7,261 bases of DNA, from NCBI GenBank assembly GCA_014382085.1, contig JACNKJ010000020.1, forward strand, positions 1 through 7,261, read 5' to 3'. The stretch comes from a bacterium. Lineage in GTDB: Bacteria > Krumholzibacteriota > Krumholzibacteriia > JACNKJ01. The notes under the pieces are model-generated. The model saw nothing but the letters and a program-made list of their open reading frames with translations. It did not search any database and was not told the DNA's origin. A program made the position numbers and the translations under genes. Positions 1-6,327 of this stretch are shown here, in pieces (position 1 is the first letter of the stretch; the number at the start of each line of letters is the position of its first letter).

Positions 1-45
1 GGCAAAGAGCATTAAGAGAGCTGATGTTAGAACGGGGATTCTCAT
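1..45 (-). CDS. N-terminus of a probable exported or membrane protein, running off the left edge
   Basis: Only the first 15 codons are visible (MRIPVLTSALLMLFA), reading leftward from an ATG at 45. They begin with a basic residue followed by a hydrophobic stretch, as in a signal peptide or first membrane helix. A Shine-Dalgarno-like GAGG lies 5 bases upstream of this ATG, which is why I chose it. The frame stays open to another ATG at 117, which would add 24 residues (MSSHNPAAAPALFRAALDKA then SEVE), but that ATG has no visible ribosome binding site. The start region resembles that of the secreted 559-residue protein at 1905: both read GAGGTC, three or four bases, then ATGAGAATC. A related exported protein is therefore possible. 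The function cannot be assigned. Confidence 0.5.
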   Translation of the reverse strand, partial: MRIPVLTSALLMLFA

Positions 46-135
46 TTCGACCTCGCTAGCTTTATCCAGCGCGGCGCGAAACAGAGCAGGGGCGGCGGCC
101 GGATTATGTGAACTCATTTTGATTGGGCCGGCGAA

Positions 136-141
136 ATTATA
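136..141 (-). promoter_or_regulatory. Consensus -10 box for the left-edge gene
   Basis: The minus strand reads TATAAT from 141 to 136, a perfect sigma-70-type -10 hexamer, just upstream of the left-edge gene and downstream of the terminator of the preceding gene. No good -35 is present at 17 bp; a weak TTGCTA lies about 20 bp upstream. If used, transcription would start near 129, giving a leader of about 84 bases to the ATG at 45, or only about 12 bases to the ATG at 117. That favours the start at 45. Confidence 0.4.
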
Positions 142-174
142 ACCGTTTTGTCCGAAATAGATAGCAAATAAGTA

Positions 175-204
175 AACCCCGCCCGGCTTGTGCCGGGCAG
201 GGTT
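175..204 (-). terminator. Intrinsic terminator of the secreted repeat-protein gene
   Basis: The two 13-base arms, 175-187 and 192-204, pair around a 4-base loop with one mismatch (180/199). The core stem is GCCCGGC/GCCGGGC. On the minus strand the hairpin begins about 21 bases after the stop codon at 226-228 and is followed by a T-rich run (TTTACTTATTTG-like). That is the expected arrangement for rho-independent termination of the minus-strand gene at 226-1905. It separates that gene from the left-edge gene, which has its own -10 box further on. Confidence 0.82.
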
Positions 205-225
205 CTGCAAGGCTGAGTGGTCCGA

Positions 226-1905
226 CTACTTGACGAGCACCAACTTGCTCGTCTGAACATCGTCTTTCGTAAGTAGCTTGGAGAAGTAAATGCCGCTGGA
301 CACCTTCACTCCCTCGGCATCATGGCCATCCCATTCGACTTGGTGAAGTCCGGCCGCAACACTCTGATCGATCAACACGCGCAGCAGGCGCCCCTGTATA
401 TCGTAGATTCCCAGCTGAACCTTGCCAGCCTCGCTCATGGTGAATCTGAGATTCGTCTTTGGATTGAAGGGGTTGGGGAAGTTTGGCAAGAGCTGCGTCG
501 CCACACTGGGAGTCTCTTCAGGTGTTGTTGTTGCAACAGCGCTTGTGCCGAAAATGTGAAGCGTTGGATACCAGGAGTTTCCAATCGTCTCCCTGTTTCT
601 ATCGGTCTGCATATTGAAGCGAACTTGGTCGATGAGAATGGGGGGACCCTCATAGTAGAAGTCGTTGGCGCCAATTCCTGAGGGAGGATAGACGTGATCC
701 CCAACGCCTGTCCACGTGTCGGCCCACTCGCCATTCGAGTAGCCATAGTTCAAGATGCGGAAGGAATCGGTTCCGGTGGCGACATAGGAATAAGAAGTCC
801 ACACAACTTCGGGTATGTCGAGAATCGCCGGTGCACCCGGACTGAAAGTAACCTGGTTAACTACATTCTCGCGAAAAGCCGCGTCGAAGGGGACGAAGAC
901 CTCTAGATAGGTTTCCGTTTGCTCTTCGTCGGTCATGACGAAGCCAATCTGATTGATATCCTGATCACCATTGTAGCCGAAAAAGCGATCACCCGAACCG
1001 GAAGGGGCGGGGAGAACAGCGCTGCCCTGGCCGTAATAATTCGATATTATCACCTCGTCATCGAAAGCTCCATAGGCCCAGACACGCACGCCATCCGGAT
1101 CGTCGGTGCTGTAATCGAAATCGCAGGTGATCCGTTGTTCGTAGGACAGATACTGTGGTGGATCCCAATCAAAGCTGAAATTGCTGAGGCCCTGTGCATC
1201 CCATTGGTATTTCACGGGCACATAGGCTTCCCAGAGAATTTCCGTCTGATCCAGACTCATGAACTGGAAGCGGATGGCGTCCACCGGAGAGGGGCCACTA
1301 TTAATTGTGAAGTGATGTGAAACAGTCTCGAAGGGCGGAGTGATTTCTGGGCCACCGGTGGCGCTGTAGTCGGGGACGAGTGCGCCTTGATAGAAGGGCC
1401 GCGCAAAAAGTAATCCTGGCTCATCGGTGGTGAAGCCGTGATCGATGTAGAGAAACTCCCCGTACTGAATCCATGATGGCGAACTGTGACTGAAGGTCAG
1501 ATCGCTAATGCCTTTGGCGCTGAAGTTGTATTCCACAGGAATGAACAGTTCGAGAAGTTGTTCGCTCCAATCCTCGGTCCACAAGGTGATTTGAATCTGA
1601 TCCACAACGACATCGCCAGACCAGACCGAACACCAACTCGAGCCCAGGCCCTCGCCCTGCGCGTAAAGAGGCGAACCCGACCATCCCAGATGGGGAGTAG
1701 ACATGCCATTAGTGTAGGGCAGAACCATGATCCGAGCGCCGGCGGCATCATCAACCTTGTAGCTGAAAGTGATGTCTATGTGCTCTACATAGGCGATCCA
1801 GGCCTGCTTGCCATGGCTGGTCTCTACGTCTCCCAGATAATTGGCGAGGGCGAATGCGGGCAGAAGTAGGCATAGGATTAAGAGGGACAGAGCTCCGATT
1901 CTCAT
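226..1905 (-). CDS. Secreted four-repeat protein with C-terminal T9SS-type/FlgD-Ig-like sorting domain
   Basis: This is a 559-residue exported protein of unknown activity. Residues 1-21 form a signal peptide, with predicted cleavage after ALA. Residues 25-453 consist of four diverged tandem units of about 107 residues. Residues 453-470 are a Thr/Pro/Glu-rich linker. Residues 470-559 form a sorting domain with NFPNPFNP (475-482), YDIQGRLLRVL (501-511), SGIYFSKL (537-544) and the C-terminal KLVLVK. In Bacteroidetes such domains direct type IX secretion and are removed at the surface; in allied candidate phyla they are often annotated as FlgD-Ig-like. The alternating hydrophobic pattern suggests beta-sandwich repeats. 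No catalytic motif is visible, so a structural, adhesive or surface role is an inference. The start is supported by GGGAGG five bases before the ATG. The gene is monocistronic, with its own terminator. The domain assignment is firm; the function is not known. Confidence 0.9.
   Translation of the reverse strand: MRIGALSLLILCLLLPAFALANYLGDVETSHGKQAWIAYVEHIDITFSYKVDDAAGARIMVLPYTNGMSTPHLGWSGSPLYAQGEGLGSSWCSVWSGDVVVDQIQITLWTEDWSEQLLELFIPVEYNFSAKGISDLTFSHSSPSWIQYGEFLYIDHGFTTDEPGLLFARPFYQGALVPDYSATGGPEITPPFETVSHHFTINSGPSPVDAIRFQFMSLDQTEILWEAYVPVKYQWDAQGLSNFSFDWDPPQYLSYEQRITCDFDYSTDDPDGVRVWAYGAFDDEVIISNYYGQGSAVLPAPSGSGDRFFGYNGDQDINQIGFVMTDEEQTETYLEVFVPFDAAFRENVVNQVTFSPGAPAILDIPEVVWTSYSYVATGTDSFRILNYGYSNGEWADTWTGVGDHVYPPSGIGANDFYYEGPPILIDQVRFNMQTDRNRETIGNSWYPTLHIFGTSAVATTTPEETPSVATQLLPNFPNPFNPKTNLRFTMSEAGKVQLGIYDIQGRLLRVLIDQSVAAGLHQVEWDGHDAEGVKVSSGIYFSKLLTKDDVQTSKLVLVK
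547..1833 (-). repeat. Four diverged tandem protein repeats, about 107 residues each
   Basis: These lie within the secreted protein at approximate residues 25-130, 131-237, 238-345 and 346-453. Units 2-4 open alike (GISDLTFSHSSP, GLSNFSFDWDPP, VVNQVTFSPGAP). All four close alike (VDQIQITLWTEDWSEQ...FIPVEY, VDAIRFQFMSLDQTE...YVPVKY, INQIGFVMTDEEQTE...FVPFDA, IDQVRFNMQTDRNRE...WYPTLH). The shared closing pattern is [VI][DN]-x-[IV]-x-F/I, an acidic/Gln segment, then x-V-P. Divergence is high, which points to an old duplication of a domain rather than recent slippage. No name could be given to the domain. Confidence 0.75.
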
Positions 1906-2004
1906 AATGACCTCCCGTTTCGCCCCTCATGTGCGACGCTGAGAAGCCAATAGGGACAGCGTCCGAATCAGAGCAAATGATGATGTATCAATAGAAGCGG
2001 TGGG

Positions 2005-2033
2005 ATTGTAGCAAAAGCTATCCGAATATCCAA
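2005..2033 (-). promoter_or_regulatory. Candidate promoter for the secreted repeat protein
   Basis: The minus strand shows TTGGAT (2033-2028), a 17-bp spacer, and TACAAT (2010-2005) preceded by TG at the extended -10 position (TGCTACAAT). Initiation would fall near 1998, giving a leader of about 90 bases before the ATG at 1905. The match is by eye only. The -10 and its TG extension are good; the -35 is mediocre. Confidence 0.42.
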
Positions 2034-2063
2034 TAAGTATGGGTGCGATCCGCCAGTAACTGC

Positions 2064-2085
2064 GCAGGTTCCAGGCAGGTTCGAG
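2064..2085. repeat. Tandem 11-bp direct repeat in the divergent intergenic region
   Basis: GCAGGTTCCAG (2064-2074) is followed immediately by GCAGGTTCGAG (2075-2085), identical at 10 of 11 positions. The period is about one helical turn, so both copies would face the same side of the DNA. They lie between the two candidate promoters, upstream of both. This suits a pair of regulator half-sites, but could be chance. The rest of 1906-2227 holds the two promoter candidates and no convincing gene or RNA. Confidence 0.35.
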
Positions 2086-2171
2086 TTATTTGGAGTTCCA
2101 GAACTGTCAGGCGGATTGATTCTCAATAGGGAATTTGCTGAGAACCTTTTCATCGCGGCCATGAATCCTGC

Positions 2172-2200
2172 TTGGAACGTCTCTCCGGCTTGGTTAGCAT
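2172..2200 (+). promoter_or_regulatory. Candidate promoter for the M1 peptidase-lipoprotein pair
   Basis: TTGGAA (2172-2177), a 17-bp spacer, and TAGCAT (2195-2200) lie just upstream of the peptidase gene. Each hexamer matches the sigma-70 consensus at four of six positions. Initiation near 2207 would give a leader of about 20 bases containing the GGAGG ribosome binding site at 2218-2222. The position is good and the sequence match moderate. Confidence 0.35.
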
Positions 2201-2227
2201 AGGGTAGACCTGAATCCGGAGGCTTTC

Positions 2228-4270
2228 ATGAAGTTCGCACTTGCCCTATGCGCAATCCTTCTCGCCTTGCCGACCATGGTTCCTGCCGAGACGGGACACT
2301 TACTGAGCCATGCCATGGATCTGAAAATGGATCCAGCCACCCATCAGCTGAGCGGAACGGATACTCTCACTTTCTCAACTGAAGTCGGTGAGTTCGATTT
2401 CTACCTATACGGAGATTTCACTCCGGAGGCGGAGGGCGCATTAACTCGCCTCGAAGAGGATGACGAATCGGGGAGCACACAGCTTTGGCATCTCGAGCTG
2501 CCCAAGCCTGCGGATACCGTCATACTGAAATGGAGCGGCGAAGCATTTCAGGATGCCAGCGGCATGGTCTTCGGCCGTGAAAATGTCGGCGCGGAGATCA
2601 ACGCAACCGTAGGAGAAGAGGGCATCTTTCTGTCCGGCGGGCAGGGCTGGTATCCCTATGTGGATGGTGGTCTCTATTCACATCGCGTGACCACGCGACT
2701 GCCTGAAGGCTGGACCAGCCTCACCCAGGGCAAGCGAATATCCGAAAGCACCGAAAGCGGATGGACCAGCACAGTATGGAACGCGCCCCACATTACCGAC
2801 GGCCTGAATCTCGCCGCTAATCGCTGGCGCGTGGACAGCCTCATGCTGGGCGAAACCCTCATCGAGACCTACTTCTTCCCTGAAGATTCCACCCTCGTCG
2901 ACACCTATTTGCATGAAACCGCCGCCTATCTCGAGCTCTATGAATCCTTCCTTTCACCTTACCCCTTCGCCAAGTTCGCCATTGTCGAAAACTTTTTTCC
3001 CACGGGATACGGCATGCCTGGCTGGACCCTGCTGGGCCAGCAGGTGGTGCGTCTGCCCTTCATCGTGAAAACCAGTTTGGGTCACGAGATCGCGCACAAC
3101 TGGTGGGGGAACTCGGTTTTCGTGGGCGAGGGCGGCAACTGGTGCGAAGGCCTGACGGTTTACACTGCCGACTACCTCTACAAAGAGCGGGAAAACCCAC
3201 AGGAAGCGACGCAGTATCGGAAAAACACGCTGAAGGATTACACCCGCTACACCTCAGAAGAAGGCAAGGACTTCCCACTCACCGAATTCGTTTCGCGCCA
3301 TAACGCGGCCACCCGTGCGGTGGGGTATGGTAAATCCATGTTCGTTTTCCATATGCTCGAGGAAAAGATAGGACGCGATGCCTTCCGAGCCTCGCTCCGT
3401 CGCGTCATCGATGAAAAGCAATGGAGCGAAGCTGTTTGGTCCGACTTCTTCCGTGCCGCGGAAATCGAATCGGGACTGGCCGAGGGCGCTCTCGGGACAC
3501 TACAGAACGAGTGGGTGAATCGAGCGGGCGCACCGATGCTATACCTGGAAAACATCGAAGATCTTGGCGACAAGGTGGCCTTTACCCTGCGCCAGGAAGG
3601 TGGTGTCTGGAATCTCGATGTGCCGGTCAATATTCAGCACCTTCACGATTCCTGCATGCGTTGCGACATTCAGATGTTGACCTTGGATCTCCCAGAGAAA
3701 CGCTTTGAGCTTCCCAAACAGAATTTCCCGGGTCATTTGGAAGTGGATCCGGATTTCCACGTGTTTCGTCGCCTGCATGAGGAGGAGATGGAGGCGACAC
3801 TGAGCCTTATCCTTAGTGATGACGCGCCACTCTTCATTTTGCAGCCCGGTATGGATGCCGAACTGGAAGAGGCCTTCCGCGCGTTCGCATCCAATTGGGT
3901 GGAAGGTGAGCCGGAGTTCATTCCTGCTGACCAGGCTTCAGTACGCGAAGCGGCCCGCACCCTGATCTGGCTCGGTAAATCTCCTCCGTCTTTCATGGAA
4001 ACACCCAGTGCCCTTCAGGTCACTCCATTCTTCACGGTCTTCCATGGACAGCGGCTGGAGCCGACCACAGGAAGCGTGGTATACTCGCAGAAGCGCGGTG
4101 CGGACCGTGGCCTCATGGCTGTGTTGGCTTCCGAGGCCAAGCAGGTGGGCATCATCGCGCGGAAAGTACCCCACTACGGCAAGTACAGCTACCTAGCCTT
4201 CGATAATGGCAAGAACTGTGTGAAGGGCAATTGGGCCGCGGGAGCAAGTCCCTTAAGGGCCACTTGGTGA
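2228..4270 (+). CDS. Exported M1 family zinc metallopeptidase with atypical substrate-end motif
   Basis: This is a predicted periplasmic or surface zinc peptidase of 680 residues. Residues 1-20 are a signal peptide (cleavage after VPA). An N-terminal beta domain follows, then a gluzincin catalytic domain: HEIAHNWWGN puts zinc ligands at H286 and H290 with E287 as catalytic base, WCEGL supplies the third ligand E307, and Y367 of GYGKS fits the transition-state tyrosine. The aminopeptidase motif GxMEN is replaced by GYGMPGW (260-266), so the glutamate that binds the substrate amino terminus in classical M1 aminopeptidases is missing; strict aminopeptidase activity is doubtful. Ligand spacing is HExxH-x16-E instead of x18. 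From about residue 450 come a beta domain with a CxxC (476-479) and a C-terminal region with PHYGKYSYLAF (648-658). GGAGG five bases before the ATG supports the start. A lipoprotein gene follows after 13 bp, probably co-transcribed. Family assignment is firm; the substrate is unknown. Confidence 0.9.
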   Translation: MKFALALCAILLALPTMVPAETGHLLSHAMDLKMDPATHQLSGTDTLTFSTEVGEFDFYLYGDFTPEAEGALTRLEEDDESGSTQLWHLELPKPADTVILKWSGEAFQDASGMVFGRENVGAEINATVGEEGIFLSGGQGWYPYVDGGLYSHRVTTRLPEGWTSLTQGKRISESTESGWTSTVWNAPHITDGLNLAANRWRVDSLMLGETLIETYFFPEDSTLVDTYLHETAAYLELYESFLSPYPFAKFAIVENFFPTGYGMPGWTLLGQQVVRLPFIVKTSLGHEIAHNWWGNSVFVGEGGNWCEGLTVYTADYLYKERENPQEATQYRKNTLKDYTRYTSEEGKDFPLTEFVSRHNAATRAVGYGKSMFVFHMLEEKIGRDAFRASLRRVIDEKQWSEAVWSDFFRAAEIESGLAEGALGTLQNEWVNRAGAPMLYLENIEDLGDKVAFTLRQEGGVWNLDVPVNIQHLHDSCMRCDIQMLTLDLPEKRFELPKQNFPGHLEVDPDFHVFRRLHEEEMEATLSLILSDDAPLFILQPGMDAELEEAFRAFASNWVEGEPEFIPADQASVREAARTLIWLGKSPPSFMETPSALQVTPFFTVFHGQRLEPTTGSVVYSQKRGADRGLMAVLASEAKQVGIIARKVPHYGKYSYLAFDNGKNCVKGNWAAGASPLRATW

Positions 4271-4283
4271 GACCATCGATGAA

Positions 4284-4973
4284 ATGAAACAACTTCGGCG
4301 AATCATTTTCCTGATCGCGCTGCCGCTTCTGCTGGCATGTGCGCCGCAACATGCGCGCAATCCTATTGGGGATGGTGCGCTTTTGCGTTTGGAGTATCGT
4401 GAACATGCGACCACTCTTCCCCATTTGCGCCTGGATGGAGTTCAGCTTCAAGAAAGCAGTCGGCTGGGACGCGGTAGTTCAGTGGTCTGGCATTTCCAGG
4501 AAAAGGAGTTGGGTGGAGACTGGTACCTGCCTATTCCCGATTCCTACGAAATGCAGGATCGTATGCATGAATCGCTCAGCAAAACCTTGGAGACATTTGG
4601 TTTCGCCCTGCGAGGCTGGCCGGGAGATCCGCATCTCTTTGTGGGCATAAAGGTGAAGTCCATGCATCTGCGCAGCCTGGGCGTGGGGGAGGGTTATCGA
4701 TCCTGTGATCTGGAACTGGAGTTCATCGTGCGCGAAGCGCCCAGCGGCGTGGAGATCACGCGATTTGTTACTCAGGGTCAAAGTCGCTTCAGTGGATCCT
4801 GGACGCATATGTACCGTAGCGGTCCACGCTGGTTACCGGAAAGCGATCAGCCGCATCCCGTGATTGAGGCCACGCGCGTGGCGGCGCTGGATTTCCTCGC
4901 CGAAAGTTTGGAATTTTGGCGCGATCCGGCCCAATGGAAAGCAGGCATCAGTTTTAGTAACGCGACGCCCTGA
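4284..4973 (+). CDS. Small outer-membrane-type lipoprotein of unknown function
   Basis: The 229-residue product starts with a basic n-region (MKQLRR), a hydrophobic stretch and a lipobox LLAC, placing the lipidated cysteine at C19. The residue after it is Ala rather than Asp, which under the Lol rule known from gammaproteobacteria predicts sorting to the outer membrane. The mature part has an amphipathic helix (about 87-106) ending in GFAL, followed by beta strands (117-127, 141-151, 157-166) and a final helix (192-213). This order recalls YajG-like lipoproteins, but the similarity is by eye and weak. The start lies 13 bp after the peptidase stop; the ribosome binding site is poor (GGTGAG 12 bases upstream), so translation may depend on coupling. 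Its last 20 bp overlap the convergent symporter gene. I do not recognise a specific function; a role alongside the peptidase is suggested only by the operon. Confidence 0.82.
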   Translation: MKQLRRIIFLIALPLLLACAPQHARNPIGDGALLRLEYREHATTLPHLRLDGVQLQESSRLGRGSSVVWHFQEKELGGDWYLPIPDSYEMQDRMHESLSKTLETFGFALRGWPGDPHLFVGIKVKSMHLRSLGVGEGYRSCDLELEFIVREAPSGVEITRFVTQGQSRFSGSWTHMYRSGPRWLPESDQPHPVIEATRVAALDFLAESLEFWRDPAQWKAGISFSNATP

Positions 4974-6327
4974 GCCATCCGATCAGACAGAAGATTCCGC
5001 TTAACAAAAGACCGGGAAAGATGGGTTCGATTCCCCAGGGATAAGCCATCCCCATTTGATCGAAGATGATCCAGAGTGCGGCCACTCCGCCTCCGCCGAT
5101 CATAGCTGCGAAAATCCAAGGCGGCGCGATCTTGCGTCGACCGAAACTAAATACCAGCGGCAAAAGCAAGATCGGCGTGCCTACGCTTCCCAAGTCGTGC
5201 CAAAGGCCGACGATGGATTCGCGCCAAAGGGCTAGGCCTGCGCTGGCGAATCCCGTGACGACAAGTCCGAGACGACTGTACTGTGTGGAGTCGCCGTGAC
5301 TGCCTCTCAGGCGCCATAGAATGTCGCGTCCAAAGGTCACGGCCGCTAGAAATCCGTAGCTGTCGATGGTGCTCATGATGGTGGCCAAGAGTCCAACCAT
5401 GAAAAGGCTGGCCGCCACAGGAGGCAGCACGCTATGGGCCAGAGCAGGATAGCTGGCTTGCGCGCCCAGGCCGCCTGCCTCGGCCAAGCCCGGCAAGGCG
5501 GCGCGTGCGTAGAGCCCGGAAAAGGTGGTCATGAAGTCGAAGAAGATCCAAAAGAGTATGGATACGAGAAGTCCACGACGCGCCGTTCTTTCACTCTTGG
5601 CCGCGTAGCAACGTTGATAAAATGCGGGTTCCACCAGGGTTGCCGCGGCGATCACGTACCAGACGGCCACGGCTTGCCAGGGCAGGCCGCCGTTCCAGCT
5701 CAAGTGTTCGGCGGGCAGGTTGGCGCGAAGCCAGTCGAATCCTCCGAGCTTGAAGGCAGCCGTGGGAAGAAGAATGAGAAAGCCCAGGAACATGAGGATG
5801 AACTGAATCTTGTCGGTAAAGACCACGCTGGACAGTCCGCCGCGATACACATAGGCCAGGGAAAAAGCCGTACCGACAAGTAGGATGGGCAATAGCGGAA
5901 GCCCTGTTAGATGCACCAGCAGTGTTCCCAAGGCTAGGACATAGGCTGCGGGGGCGGTCATGAGGAAGAGCGCCGAAGCACCCAGGATGGAGACACCACC
6001 GCCGTATCGTTCACGCAACTGGTCGGGCAGTGTAAGCATTCGGCTGCGCCGCGCGCGCTTGGCGAGAAAGAGAGCGAAGATCAGCGCGTAGAGGTAGTAA
6101 GGGACGCCGAAGACCAACCAATTGGAAAGGCCGTAGGTGTAACTGTATTCGCCGACTCCCAGAATACCTCCGTACCAACTGGAAACGGTGGTGGCCACGA
6201 AGGCCGGCAGGGTCAGGCTGCGCCCCGCAATGAGATAGTCAGTTTCACCCTTGTCGCCTTTTCGGAAAAGGCGAAGGACCGCGTATATGAGAAAGGCCGC
6301 ATAAACGGCTAAGGCGGCGGGCGTCAC
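4954..6327 (-). CDS. Sodium:solute symporter (SSS family), candidate thiamine or thiamine-precursor importer
   Basis: This is an inner-membrane secondary transporter with about 13 hydrophobic segments over 457 residues, slightly short for the SSS family. Family signatures are SSWYGG (49-54) in the first core helix, YRGGLSSVVFTDKIQF (161-176), the EPAFYQR segment (233-239) and MSTIDS (318-323), where S319-T320 align with the Na2 sodium-site Ser/Thr of PutP/SGLT-type proteins. I place the start at GTG 6327: it overlaps the kinase stop as GTGA and has AGGA six bases upstream. A TTG at 6342 would add five residues but overlap the kinase by 19 bp. The gene is last in the operon after a TonB-dependent receptor and thiamine pyrophosphokinase, so thiamine is the likeliest cargo; this is inference, because SSS substrates cannot be read from sequence. 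SSS members import sugars, amino acids, pantothenate and other solutes. The 3' end overlaps the convergent lipoprotein gene. Confidence 0.88.
   Translation of the reverse strand: MTPAALAVYAAFLIYAVLRLFRKGDKGETDYLIAGRSLTLPAFVATTVSSWYGGILGVGEYSYTYGLSNWLVFGVPYYLYALIFALFLAKRARRSRMLTLPDQLRERYGGGVSILGASALFLMTAPAAYVLALGTLLVHLTGLPLLPILLVGTAFSLAYVYRGGLSSVVFTDKIQFILMFLGFLILLPTAAFKLGGFDWLRANLPAEHLSWNGGLPWQAVAVWYVIAAATLVEPAFYQRCYAAKSERTARRGLLVSILFWIFFDFMTTFSGLYARAALPGLAEAGGLGAQASYPALAHSVLPPVAASLFMVGLLATIMSTIDSYGFLAAVTFGRDILWRLRGSHGDSTQYSRLGLVVTGFASAGLALWRESIVGLWHDLGSVGTPILLLPLVFSFGRRKIAPPWIFAAMIGGGGVAALWIIFDQMGMAYPWGIEPIFPGLLLSGIFCLIGWLRASRY
6324..6327 (-). promoter_or_regulatory. GTGA stop/start overlap coupling kinase and symporter
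   Basis: The kinase TGA (6326-6324) overlaps the symporter GTG (6327-6325) in the four bases GTGA. AGGA at 6337-6334, six bases from the GTG, provides the ribosome binding site within the kinase coding sequence. This arrangement decides the symporter start and implies coupled translation. Confidence 0.7.

Noticed and set aside
919..1320. 133-codon plus-strand ORF opposite the secreted repeat protein
   Set aside because: It is antisense to a well-supported gene with signal peptide, repeats and sorting domain, and its translation has no signature. It is best explained as a mirror of the real coding frame.
2070..2100. tRNA-like GGTTCGAGT stretch suggesting a T-arm
   Set aside because: The flanking bases cannot form the T-stem, and no acceptor or anticodon arms fit around it.
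1968..2162. 64-codon minus-strand ORF in the divergent intergenic region
   Set aside because: It has an AGGA four bases before its ATG, but the product (MAAMKRFSANS...) has no recognisable motif. It also covers the promoter candidate of the secreted protein and shows no coding-like composition.
3247..3630. 127-codon minus-strand ORF opposite the M1 peptidase
   Set aside because: It lies across the catalytic domain of the peptidase, is rich in Ser/Arg as expected for an antisense frame, and has no ribosome binding site or motif.
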